In this document: positions 8,455 through 16,578 of the stretch, in pieces
Numbering within the stretch: position 1 is the first letter of the stretch
Layout of the letters: the number at the start of each line of letters is the position of its first letter
DNA from: Aquicoccus porphyridii
GTDB taxonomy: Bacteria; Pseudomonadota; Alphaproteobacteria; Rhodobacterales; Rhodobacteraceae
NCBI RefSeq assembly: GCF_008369105.1
Contig: NZ_VINQ01000012.1
Location: 62,001 to 126,000 of the forward strand
Length of the DNA: 64,000 nt
Direction of reading: 5' to 3'
Notes under the pieces: model-generated
Told to the model about the DNA's origin: nothing
Database searches by the model: none
Seen by the model: only the letters and a program-made list of their open reading frames with translations
Program-made: the position numbers and the translations under genes

Positions 8455-9933
8455 TCAAAGAAACGCGGTTTCGTTGAAACTGCGCAATTTCCGGCTGTGA
8501 ATGCGTTCGAGCGGCATTTCGCGGAGGTATTCCATGGCGCGAATCCCGATCATCAGGTGGCGTTCGACCTGTCCCTTGTAGAAGTCGCTGGCCATGCCGG
8601 GCAGCTTCAACTCGCCATGCAGGGGCTTGTCGGAAACGCATAGAAGCGTGCCATAGGGCACCCGGAAGCGAAAGCCGTTCGCGGCGATGGTCGCGCTTTC
8701 CATGTCGAGCGCGATGGCGCGGCTCTGGCTGAGGCGCTGCACCGGGCCCTGGGTTTCGCGCAGTTCCCAGTTTCGGTTGTCGAAACTGGCCACCGTGCCG
8801 GTGCGCATGACCCGCTTGAGATCATAGCCGTCGAGCCGGGTTTCGCTGGCCACCGCCCGTTCCAGCGCGATCTGGATCTCGGCCAGCGCCGGGATCGGCA
8901 CCCAGACCGGCAGATCATCGTCGAGAACGCGGTCTTCGCGCAGATAGGCGTGGGCGAGGACGAAATCGCCGAGGCTCTGGCTGTTGCGCAGGCCCGCGCA
9001 ATGGCCGACCATGATCCACGCACGCGGGCGCAGAACCGCGATGTGATCGGTTGCGGTCTTGGCGTTCGACGGGCCGACCCCGATATTGACGAGGGTGATC
9101 CCCGACGAGTCCTTGCGTTTGAGGTGATAGGTCGGCATCTGGGGAAGCTTGGCCGGCCCGGGCAAGGGCGCGTCGGGGTCGCGAATCTCGGCATTGCCGG
9201 TGGCGACAAAGCTCTCATACCCGCTGGCCGGATCGGCCAGCGCCTTGCGGGCAAAATCCTCGAATTCGCTGACGTAGAACTGGTAGTTGGTGAACAGCAC
9301 GAAATTCTGGAAATGCTCGGGGTCGGTGGCCGTGTAATGCGCCAGCCGCGCCAGCGAATAATCGACCCGCTGCGCCGAAAACGGGGCGAGCGGCCCCGCG
9401 CCGTCCGGGCCGGGCGTGAAGGTGCCGTTGACGATATCGTCGTTGGTCGTGCCGAGATCGGGCACATCGAAGAGGTCACGCAGCGTGAACCGGGCCGCGC
9501 CCTGATGCGGGACCAGTATATCGGGATCGGACGACATGGCGAAATGCACCGGGATCGGCGTTTCCGACACCCCGATTTCGACCGGAACCCCGTGATTTTC
9601 GATCAGGAGCGCGATCTGCTGTCGCAGGTAATTGCCAAAGAGATCGGGGCGCGTGATCGTCGCCACATGCGTTCCGGGTTCCGAGACGTGGCCGAAACTC
9701 AACCGGCTGTCGACCTCGGCAAAACTTGTCGTGACCAGCCGGATCTGCGGATAGCAGGCACGCACGCGGGCGCCGGGCATATCGCCCGCCATGGCGGCGA
9801 GAAACCGGGTCTTGAGGAACCCGATCGCATCATCATAGAGCGCACAGAGACATTCGACCGCCTGCGCGGCATCCGTGAACAGTTGGGGCGCGGGCACCTT
9901 GGGCGAAAGAAACTCCGTCTCGGACTCGGTCAT
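8455..9933 (-). CDS. amn: AMP nucleosidase
   Basis: 492 residues, the usual length of Amn. It hydrolyses AMP to adenine and ribose 5-phosphate, controlling adenylate pools in the cytoplasm. The N-terminal domain (about 1-180) is Amn-specific; the C-terminal domain (about 280-470) is a phosphorylase-like fold with GITLVNIGVGPSNAKTATDH, GHCAGLRNSQSLGDFVLAHA, and the nucleoside-binding ALDMESATIAANGFRFRVPY (catalytic-type Glu/Asp in DMES). It is monocistronic and divergent from the VOC gene. It is functionally related to, but not near, the purine degradation operon at 28.4-32.6 kb. Confidence 0.93.
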   Translation of the reverse strand: MTESETEFLSPKVPAPQLFTDAAQAVECLCALYDDAIGFLKTRFLAAMAGDMPGARVRACYPQIRLVTTSFAEVDSRLSFGHVSEPGTHVATITRPDLFGNYLRQQIALLIENHGVPVEIGVSETPIPVHFAMSSDPDILVPHQGAARFTLRDLFDVPDLGTTNDDIVNGTFTPGPDGAGPLAPFSAQRVDYSLARLAHYTATDPEHFQNFVLFTNYQFYVSEFEDFARKALADPASGYESFVATGNAEIRDPDAPLPGPAKLPQMPTYHLKRKDSSGITLVNIGVGPSNAKTATDHIAVLRPRAWIMVGHCAGLRNSQSLGDFVLAHAYLREDRVLDDDLPVWVPIPALAEIQIALERAVASETRLDGYDLKRVMRTGTVASFDNRNWELRETQGPVQRLSQSRAIALDMESATIAANGFRFRVPYGTLLCVSDKPLHGELKLPGMASDFYKGQVERHLMIGIRAMEYLREMPLERIHSRKLRSFNETAFL

Positions 9934-10059
9934 CGGGGTCTCCGTTTCTGGCGGCTCTTCGGTCCGGCGCGGCGATTTGCAATCTGTGGATCACGGCACG
10001 TTGACATGCCCGTGCGCCGGGATCAAGTTGCACGAGGGCAAGGATCGCAGGTGCGGCAC

Positions 10060-10497
10060 ATGGATTACGAAACGGTGAGCCCGGGTGCTTTCGGCGCGTC
10101 CCTTCGCGGGATCGGGCTCAATATTCTTGTGCGTGATGTCGAGGCGACGGCGGCGGCGCTTGCCGAGGTGTTTGGCATGGGCGCGCATCGTCTGTCAGAG
10201 GATTTCGCCATCATGACCTATGGCGATCAGGTCTTTCAGCTTCATTCCGACACGACCTATGCGCAGAACCCGCTTTTGAGCGTCCTGCCGGAGAACCCGC
10301 CCCGGGGCGGTGGCATCGAGATCCGGCTTTATGACAGCGACCCGGATGCGGCCGCCGAACGGGCCGAAAGCGCCGGGCTGACCATCCTGCACCCCCCGCA
10401 TGACAAGCCGCACGGTTTGCGCGAAGCCTATATTCTTGATCGCGACGGATATGCATGGGTGCCGTCGCGCCCGCTTGATGACACCGACAAGTCCTGA
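10060..10497 (+). CDS. VOC (glyoxalase/bleomycin-resistance) family protein
   Basis: 145 residues. A single vicinal-oxygen-chelate domain is seen: GIGLNILVRDVEATAAALAE (about 17-36), a central GDQVFQLHSDT strand, and the C-terminal LREAYILDRDGYAWVPSRPL. The D-R-D-G-Y ending is typical of VOC enzymes. Potential metal ligands include His in FQLHSD and Glu in LREAYI. Substrate unknown. ATG 10060 is used; an in-frame GTG 9 bases upstream is possible. The gene precedes the class II aldolase by 27 bp and is probably co-transcribed, which would suggest a shared catabolic role. Confidence 0.72.
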   Translation: MDYETVSPGAFGASLRGIGLNILVRDVEATAAALAEVFGMGAHRLSEDFAIMTYGDQVFQLHSDTTYAQNPLLSVLPENPPRGGGIEIRLYDSDPDAAAERAESAGLTILHPPHDKPHGLREAYILDRDGYAWVPSRPLDDTDKS

Positions 10498-10524
10498 ACC
10501 CGCCCGATCCAAAGGAGACCCCGA

Positions 10525-11280
10525 ATGAGCGTGACCAATCTTCGTCCGAATATCGACCACTGGCAGGAAAGGGTGGACCTTGCGGCCGCGTTTCGCTGGG
10601 CCGCGCGGCTCAACCTGCATGAAGGCGTGGCGAACCATTTCAGCCTTGCCGTCAACGATGACGGGACGCGGTTCCTGATGAACCCCAACCAGATGCATTT
10701 TTCCCGCGTCAAGGCCAGCGATCTGATCGAGGTGGACGCGAACGATCCCGAAACCCTCAAGGGGCCGGACGCGCCGGACCCGACGGCCTGGGGGCTGCAT
10801 GGCGGGATTCACCGGTATTGCGGGCATGCGCGCTGTGCCATGCATGTGCATTCGATCCACGCCACGGTTCTGGCCAGCCTTGCGGATTCGCGCTTGCCGC
10901 CGATCGACCAGAACTGTGCCACTTTCTTCAACCGCTACGTGATCGACGATCATTATGGCGGGCTGGCCTTCGAGGAAGAGGGCGAACGCTGTGCCGAGCT
11001 GTTGACCGATCCGGCGAAAAAGGTGCTGATCATGGGCAATCACGGCATCATGATCATCGGCGAAACGGTGGCCGAGACGTTCAACCGGCTCTACTATTTC
11101 GAACGTGCCGCCGAGACCTATATCCGCGCGCTGCAGACCGGGCGGCCGCTGAGGGTGCTGCCCGACGAGATCGCCGAGAAGACCGCGCGCGAGCTTGAGA
11201 CCTATCCCGAGCAGGACGAGCGGCATTTGAGCGAGTTGAAGGCCATTCTGGACGAGGAAGGCTCGAACTACGCATCATGA
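10525..11280 (+). CDS. Class II aldolase/adducin-family protein
   Basis: 251 residues, one class II aldolase/adducin domain. Zinc-site features are visible: HVHSIHATVLA near 110-120 (two metal-binding His) and NHGIMIIGETVAETFNRLYYFERAAETY near 173-200 with its His. The N-terminal LHEGVANHFSLAV matches the substrate phosphate-binding loop region of the fold. Family members are L-fuculose-phosphate aldolases, ribulose-phosphate epimerases and several uncharacterised catabolic enzymes. AAAGGAGACC precedes the ATG. It sits between the VOC gene and, convergently, the GlxA-type regulator, so a link to the acyl-CoA pathway beyond is possible but unproven. Confidence 0.82.
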   Translation: MSVTNLRPNIDHWQERVDLAAAFRWAARLNLHEGVANHFSLAVNDDGTRFLMNPNQMHFSRVKASDLIEVDANDPETLKGPDAPDPTAWGLHGGIHRYCGHARCAMHVHSIHATVLASLADSRLPPIDQNCATFFNRYVIDDHYGGLAFEEEGERCAELLTDPAKKVLIMGNHGIMIIGETVAETFNRLYYFERAAETYIRALQTGRPLRVLPDEIAEKTARELETYPEQDERHLSELKAILDEEGSNYAS

Positions 11281-11284
11281 GCCG

Positions 11285-12229
11285 TTACCCGGCCTCGCGG
11301 CGCATCTGGCGCGGTGTCTCACCAAATTCGGCGCGAAAGGCGCGGGTCATGGCGCCGGGGTCGTGGTAGCCGCTGCGCAGGGCGATCTCGGCCACCGCGA
11401 GATCGCTTTCGCGGACCAGTTTGCGCGCCTTGATGAGACGCAGGCGTTTGTAGACGGCCTGTGGACCGGCGCCGAGCTCTTGCGACATGCGGGATTCGAG
11501 CGACCGGCGGCTGCGACCGAGTTGCCGGGCGATCTCCTCGATTGTCAGGGGTGATTCGAGGTTGGCCTGCATCAGTGCCACCGCCCGCGCCACCGTCTTG
11601 CCCCGGGGTTGGGGCAGGTCGCGCGGCGCGGCGGTGTCGGCGTTCATGAAGAGCGCCTCGAGCTCGAGCCGCAGGGCGTGGCCGTGGCGCGCCCCGATCA
11701 GCGCCGCCATCAGGTCGAACGCCGCAAGCGCGCCGGAGCAGGTGAGCCGGTTTCGATCGGTGACATGGCGTTGCCTTTGCGCCTCGACCTCGGGAAAGGC
11801 TTCTTCGAAGCGCGACATCTCTTCCCAGTGGATCGTGGCGCGATAGCCGTCGAGCAGGCCGGCGGCGGCGAGCAGCCAACTGCCCGTGTCGAACCCTGCC
11901 AGCATGTCATAGCGCGTGGCGGCAGCGCGCAGCGCGCGCAAGGTGGGCGGCACGGCGTGGGCGGCGTAGTGGTAGGACGGCATCGCGATCAGCATGTCAC
12001 CGCGATGATCCGCCAGCGCGCCATCGGCCTCGACCCGCATGCCGCTCGATGACGTGGCCGAGGCCCCGGTCACGGTCAGGAACCGCCAGCGATAGAGCGC
12101 GCGCCCGGCCAGATTGTTGGCGGCGCGCATCGGTTCAACGGTGTTGGCAAGACACAGGGCCGAGAAATGATCGAAGAGAAGAATATCCACCTGCTGCATC
12201 GCGGCGCGTGGTTTCAACCATGTCTGCAT
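11285..12229 (-). CDS. GlxA-family (DJ-1/PfpI plus AraC) transcriptional regulator
   Basis: 314 residues. The N-terminal DJ-1/PfpI-like domain (about 10-190) begins QVDILLFDHFSALCLANTVE and has the GFDTGSWLLAAAGLLDGYRA motif, where GlxA-type proteins lack a true catalytic Cys. The C-terminal AraC/XylS domain (about 215-310) has two helix-turn-helix units, TIEEIARQLGRSRRSLESRM and VAEIALRSGYHDPGAMTRAF, and ends ETPRQMRRE. Relatives include CdhR, the carnitine-catabolism activator, which fits the divergent CaiD-like pathway at 12306-16294. The start at 12229 is preferred because upstream frame sequence resembles no family N-terminus. Direct repeats overlapping this start suggest autoregulation. 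Confidence 0.83.
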   Translation of the reverse strand: MQTWLKPRAAMQQVDILLFDHFSALCLANTVEPMRAANNLAGRALYRWRFLTVTGASATSSSGMRVEADGALADHRGDMLIAMPSYHYAAHAVPPTLRALRAAATRYDMLAGFDTGSWLLAAAGLLDGYRATIHWEEMSRFEEAFPEVEAQRQRHVTDRNRLTCSGALAAFDLMAALIGARHGHALRLELEALFMNADTAAPRDLPQPRGKTVARAVALMQANLESPLTIEEIARQLGRSRRSLESRMSQELGAGPQAVYKRLRLIKARKLVRESDLAVAEIALRSGYHDPGAMTRAFRAEFGETPRQMRREAG

Positions 12230-12251
12230 GATTTCATCCGATTCTGCATGA
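12223..12251. promoter_or_regulatory. Candidate AraC-type operator (direct repeats)
   Basis: TCTGCATGA occurs at 12223-12231 and again at 12243-12251, centres 20 bp apart, between the divergent regulator and acyl-CoA dehydrogenase genes. AraC-family proteins commonly bind direct repeats about two helical turns apart. The first copy overlaps the regulator start codon. Confidence 0.4.
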
Positions 12252-12305
12252 AGCCTGTTCCGATCCGTCTTAGCCTGCTCGCAGGCAACGAGGACAGGAA
12301 AAACC

Positions 12306-13469
12306 ATGCGATTCGATCTGAGCGACGAACAGAGGATGATCGTCGAAACCACGCGCGGTTTCGTCGAGAACGAGCTTTACCCGCACGAGGCCGAGGTCGA
12401 GCGCAGCGGGCATCTGCGCATGGAGTTGATCCGCGAGTTGCAGGCCAAGGCGATGGAGGCGGGGCTTTATGCCGCCAACATGCCCGAGGAGGTCGGGGGT
12501 GCGGGTCTCGATACGCTGAGCTGGCTCCTTTACGAGAGAGAGCTGGGGCGGGCCAATTACGCGCTGCACTGGACCTGTGTGGCGCGGCCGTCGAATATCC
12601 TGCTGGCGGGCACCGAGGAGCAGAGGGAGAAATACCTTTACCCCTGCATCCGGGGCGAGACGTGGGATTGCCTCGCGATGACCGAGCCGGGGGCCGGGTC
12701 GGACCTGCGCGGCATGAAGGCCACCGCGCGGCAGGACGGGGATGATTTCATCCTCGACGGCACCAAGCATTTCATCAGCCATGCCGATATCGCCGGTTTC
12801 GCGATCGTGTTCATGGCCACCGGCGAAGAGGACACCCCGCGCGGCCCGAAAAAGCGCATCACCGCCTTTTTCGTCGACAAGGGCACGCCCGGCTTCACGG
12901 TGCGCGATGGGTATCGCAACGTGTCGCACCGGGGATACACCAATGCGATCCTTGAATTCGACAATTGCCGCCTGCCGAAATCGGCGATCCTCGGCGAGGT
13001 GCACCAGGGGTTCCAGGTCGCCAATGACTGGCTGGGAGCGACGCGGCTCCAGGTGGCGGCGACCTGTCTTGGGCGGGCCGACCGGGCCTTGCAACACGCC
13101 ATTGCCTATGCCGCGGAACGGCGCCAGTTCGGTCAGCAGATCGGCAAGTTCCAGGGCGTGAGTTTCAAGCTCGCGGACATGGCGATGGAGTTGAAGGCGG
13201 CAGAGCTTCTGACATGGGAAGCGGCGTGGAAATTCGACCAGGGCACGGTCACCGAGGCCGACATGTCGATGGCCAAGCTCAAGGCGACCGAGGTGCTGGG
13301 AATGATCGCGGACGAGGCGATCCAGATCCATGGCGGCATGGGGTTGATGGATGAATTGCCGCTGGAACGGATCTGGCGCGATGCGCGGCTGGAGCGCATC
13401 TGGGAAGGCACGTCGGAGATCCAGCGCCACATCATCAGTCGCGAATTGCTGCGGCCCTTGGGCGGCTGA
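12306..13469 (+). CDS. Acyl-CoA dehydrogenase (CaiA-like context)
   Basis: 387 residues, full length. FAD-dependent alpha,beta-dehydrogenation of an acyl-CoA in the cytoplasm. Features in order: MTEPGAGSDLRGMKATARQD near 125-144 (FAD/substrate binding), ISHADIAGFAIVFMAT, QFGQQIGKFQGVSFKLADMA near 277-296, QIHGGMGLMDELPLERIWRD, and the C-terminal IWEGTSEIQRHII with the predicted catalytic Glu at about 367. It is the first gene of a three-gene operon with an acyl-CoA ligase and a CaiD-like hydratase. By analogy it may oxidise a gamma-butyrobetainyl- or similar CoA thioester; general acyl-CoA specificity cannot be excluded. Confidence 0.88.
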   Translation: MRFDLSDEQRMIVETTRGFVENELYPHEAEVERSGHLRMELIRELQAKAMEAGLYAANMPEEVGGAGLDTLSWLLYERELGRANYALHWTCVARPSNILLAGTEEQREKYLYPCIRGETWDCLAMTEPGAGSDLRGMKATARQDGDDFILDGTKHFISHADIAGFAIVFMATGEEDTPRGPKKRITAFFVDKGTPGFTVRDGYRNVSHRGYTNAILEFDNCRLPKSAILGEVHQGFQVANDWLGATRLQVAATCLGRADRALQHAIAYAAERRQFGQQIGKFQGVSFKLADMAMELKAAELLTWEAAWKFDQGTVTEADMSMAKLKATEVLGMIADEAIQIHGGMGLMDELPLERIWRDARLERIWEGTSEIQRHIISRELLRPLGG

Positions 13470-13484
13470 GGCGCGGCGAACCCC

Positions 13485-15512
13485 ATGGCGCATGATCTTT
13501 CCAGATTGTTCCGGCCCCGTTCGATTGCCGTGATCGGCGGTGGTGCATGGTGCGCGCAGGTGATCGAGCAATCGCGCAGGATGGGGTTTGACGGCCCGAT
13601 CTGGCCGGTGCATCCCAAGGCACGCGAGATCGCGGGCGTTCCGGCCTTCGCGCGTCTCGACGACCTGCCCGATGCGCCCGACGCGGCGTTCGTGGGGATC
13701 AACCGCGAGGCCACGATCGAGGCAGTATCGACTCTCAAGCGGATGGGCGCGGGCGGGGCGGTCTGTTTCGCATCCGGCTTTGCCGAGGCGCAGGCCGAGG
13801 ACGGCGGCGCAGGGGCGGTGCAGGAGAGGCTGATTGCCGCGGCGGGGGAGATGCCGATCCTCGGGCCGAATTGCTATGGCTTCATCAACGCGCTTGACGG
13901 GGCGCTCTTGTGGCCGGATCAGCATGGCTGTGGCCGGGGCGAGCGGGGCGTTGCGATCCTGACCCAAAGCTCGAACATCGCGATCAACCTTACCATGCAG
14001 CGCCGTGCCTTGCCGATTGCCTATACGGTCACATGCGGGAACATGGCGCAGACCACGCAGGCCGAGATCGCGACCGCGTTGCTCGACGATCCGCGGGTCA
14101 CGGCCATCGGCCTGCATGTCGAGGGGTTTGCCGATCTGCGGGCATGGGAGCGCCTTGCGCGCAAGGCCCATGACAAGGGTGTGCCGCTGGTGGCGATCAA
14201 GGTGGGCCGCTCGGACCAGGCGCGCGCGGCCACGGTTTCGCATACCGCGTCGCTGGCCGGTGGGGATGCGGGGGCGCAGGCGCTGCTGGATCGGCTGGGC
14301 ATTGCGCGGGTCGATGACCTTCCGAGTTTTCTCGAAACGCTGAAGCTCCTGCATGTGGCGGGGCCGCTGGAGCGGGGCACGCTTGCCTCGGTCAGTTGTT
14401 CGGGGGGCGAGGCCAGCCTTGTGGCCGATACGGCGCATGGGCGCGCCTTGCGGTTTCCGCCGCTGAGCCCGGGCCAGCGCTCGGTGCTGCGCGATGCCCT
14501 TGGCCCCAAGGTCGCGCTGGCCAACCCGCTCGATTATCACACCTATATCTGGCGCGACACCGAGGCGATGACGCGGGTGTTTTCGGCGATGACCGGGCCG
14601 GAGATCGCGCTGACCCTGTTGATCGTGGATTATCCGCATACCGATGCCGCGGATTGGGAATGCGCCACCCGCGCCGCGCTGGAGGCCCGCGTGCGCACGA
14701 ATCGCAACGTGGCGGTCGTCGCCACCCTGCCCGAGTTGATGCCCGAGGACGTTGCACAGCGGCTGATCGCGGGGGGCGTGGTGCCCTTGCAGGGGCTGCG
14801 CGAGGCCATCGGCGCGGTGCAGGCGGCGGTGCGGCGCCCCCCGCCCTGCCCGGTGCCCGTGGCGTTGGGGCGCGTCGGGGATGCGGGGCATGGCGCACAG
14901 GTTCTGAGCGAGGACGCGGCGAAGGTCGCGCTGGCGGGGCATGGTCTTGCCGTTCCGCGCGGTGTGATCGCGGGGTCGGTCGCGGAGTGCGCCACCATGG
15001 CCGCGCGGCTCGATCCGCCTCTGGTGCTCAAGGGGATGGGGATCGCGCATAAATCCGAAGCGGGGGCGGTGCGGTTAAACCTCGGTGCGGGGGACGTGGA
15101 GGCGGCAGCCGCCGAAATGCCCGTCAGCCGTTTTCTTATCGAGGAAATGGTGCAGGGTGCGGTGGCCGAGCTTCTGGTCGGGATCACCCGCGACCCGGCG
15201 CATGGGTTCGTTCTGACCTTGGCCGCGGGCGGGGTGCTGACCGAGCTTCTGGAAGACAGTGCCTCGCTTTTGCTGCCGGCCGCGCGGGACGATATGGAAA
15301 CCGCGCTGCGCGGGCTGAAGGTGTTTGCCCTGCTCACCGGGTTTCGCGGCAAGCCTGCGGCCGACCTCGGGGCGATCCTCGATGCGATCGAGGCGATCCA
15401 AGCCTATGCCCTTGCCAATGCCGATGACCTCGAAGAGGTTGAAGTCAATCCATTGATATGCACCGCGACCGGCGCCATCGCCGCCGACGCGCTGATCCGA
15501 AAGGCCCCATGA
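13485..15512 (+). CDS. NDP-forming acyl-CoA synthetase (acetate-CoA ligase family)
   Basis: 675 residues with fused halves as in single-chain NDP-forming acyl-CoA synthetases: CoA-binding domain (LFRPRSIAVIGGGAW at the N-terminus), succinyl-CoA-ligase-like domains (ILGPNCYGFINALDG near 125-139, ILTQSSNIAINLT near 158-170), and a C-terminal ATP-grasp domain (PLVLKGMGIAHKSEAGAVRL, then FLIEEMVQGAVAELLVGITR, and EVEVNPLIC). The expected phosphohistidine lies in VSHTASLAGGD (His253). It would activate a carboxylate to its CoA thioester. It lies 15 bp after the dehydrogenase and overlaps the hydratase start as ATGA, so the three are one operon. It takes the place of the AMP-forming CaiC or the CoA transferase CaiB. 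Confidence 0.85.
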   Translation: MAHDLSRLFRPRSIAVIGGGAWCAQVIEQSRRMGFDGPIWPVHPKAREIAGVPAFARLDDLPDAPDAAFVGINREATIEAVSTLKRMGAGGAVCFASGFAEAQAEDGGAGAVQERLIAAAGEMPILGPNCYGFINALDGALLWPDQHGCGRGERGVAILTQSSNIAINLTMQRRALPIAYTVTCGNMAQTTQAEIATALLDDPRVTAIGLHVEGFADLRAWERLARKAHDKGVPLVAIKVGRSDQARAATVSHTASLAGGDAGAQALLDRLGIARVDDLPSFLETLKLLHVAGPLERGTLASVSCSGGEASLVADTAHGRALRFPPLSPGQRSVLRDALGPKVALANPLDYHTYIWRDTEAMTRVFSAMTGPEIALTLLIVDYPHTDAADWECATRAALEARVRTNRNVAVVATLPELMPEDVAQRLIAGGVVPLQGLREAIGAVQAAVRRPPPCPVPVALGRVGDAGHGAQVLSEDAAKVALAGHGLAVPRGVIAGSVAECATMAARLDPPLVLKGMGIAHKSEAGAVRLNLGAGDVEAAAAEMPVSRFLIEEMVQGAVAELLVGITRDPAHGFVLTLAAGGVLTELLEDSASLLLPAARDDMETALRGLKVFALLTGFRGKPAADLGAILDAIEAIQAYALANADDLEEVEVNPLICTATGAIAADALIRKAP

Positions 15513-16294
15513 TGACTGACCCGATCAAGACCCACCGCGAAGATCACATCCTGATGGTGACGCTCGACCGGCCCAAGGCCAACGCCATCGACCTTGCCAC
15601 GTCGCGCATCATGGGCGAGGTATTCGCCGAATTCCGCGATGACCCGGATTTGCGCGTGGCGATCATCACCGGGGCGGGCGACAAGTTCTTTTGCCCCGGC
15701 TGGGATCTCAAAGGGGCGGCGGACGGCGATGCCGTGGATGGCGATTACGGGGTCGGCGGGTTCGGCGGGTTGCAGGAATTGCGTGACCTGGGCAAGCCGG
15801 TGATCGCGGCGGTGAACGGCATCTGCTGTGGCGGGGGGCTGGAATGGGCGCTGTCGGCGGACATCATCCTTGCCGCCGATCACGCCAGCTTTGCCCTGCC
15901 GGAAATCCGCTCGGGGACGGTCGCGGATGCGGCGAGCGTCAAGCTGCCCAAGCGCATCCCCTATCACATCGCGATGGAAATGCTGTTGACCGGCCGCTGG
16001 CTCGATGCGGAGGAGGCGCATCGCTGGGGCATGGTCAATCACGTTCACCCGGGCGATCAGTTGATCGACAAGGCGTGGGAAATGGCGCGCCTGCTCGCAT
16101 CGGGGCCGCCGCTGGTCTATGCCGCGATCAAGGACATCGTGCGCGACGCCGAGGATTCGAAATTCCAGGACACGATGAACCGCATCACCAAGCGGCAGCT
16201 GGCGACGGTCGACCGGCTCTATGCCTCGGAAGATCAGCTTGAAGGGGCGCGCGCATTTGCCGAGAAGCGCGATCCCGTCTGGAAAGGTAAGTGA
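15509..16294 (+). CDS. caiD: Carnitinyl-CoA dehydratase-like enoyl-CoA hydratase
   Basis: 261 residues of the crotonase fold. Similarity to the remembered Escherichia coli CaiD sequence is strong at both ends: VTLDRPKANAID, FRDDPDLRVAIITGAGDKFF, PGWDLKGAADG and the C-terminal AFAEKRDPVWKG. The two catalytic-type Glu residues are kept in GGGLEWALSAD and FALPEIRSG. The predicted reaction is reversible hydration of crotonobetainyl-CoA to carnitinyl-CoA or a close analogue. ATG 15509 overlaps the upstream TGA; a second ATG follows at once (MMTDPIK). The operon lacks a clear CoA transferase, so the substrate assignment rests on homology and on the CdhR-like regulator next door. Confidence 0.78.
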   Translation: MMTDPIKTHREDHILMVTLDRPKANAIDLATSRIMGEVFAEFRDDPDLRVAIITGAGDKFFCPGWDLKGAADGDAVDGDYGVGGFGGLQELRDLGKPVIAAVNGICCGGGLEWALSADIILAADHASFALPEIRSGTVADAASVKLPKRIPYHIAMEMLLTGRWLDAEEAHRWGMVNHVHPGDQLIDKAWEMARLLASGPPLVYAAIKDIVRDAEDSKFQDTMNRITKRQLATVDRLYASEDQLEGARAFAEKRDPVWKGK

Positions 16295-16578
16295 CCAGAC
16301 CCGAAGGGCGCGCATTTGGCGGTTCCGGGGCACCTTTGGACTCGATAGATGATCTTTCGGTGGGGTGCGAATCCGCCCCGGGGCGGGGCGGCGAGCGATT
16401 TTTCGCACAATCAGAATACCTTACCTTGCCTCGATCATGGCCAAAAGAATAAGCTGAACCGAGAGATCGGAACGCGAATCGTTATCACATTCAAAGTATT
16501 GGACTAGATCGATTTGGTTTATTGCGGACCGTTGCGTTTTTTCCGGGTGCGTCACACCTGAAGTCCGGGGAGGGCAAG
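16295..16578. other. Intergenic region with terminator, upstream of CapD-like gene
   Basis: 284 bp without a gene. A GC hairpin (CCGCCCC at 16373-16379, GGGGCGG at 16385-16391) followed by a short T-run (near 16399) probably ends the CaiD operon. An AT-richer stretch at 16430-16540 probably carries the promoter of the next gene. No known operator was recognised. Confidence 0.5.

Noticed and set aside
12270-15050. Very long open frame of about 926 codons on the minus strand
   Set aside because: It is antisense to the dehydrogenase and ligase genes, is Arg/His/Pro-rich as expected of a high-GC shadow, and shows no family motif.
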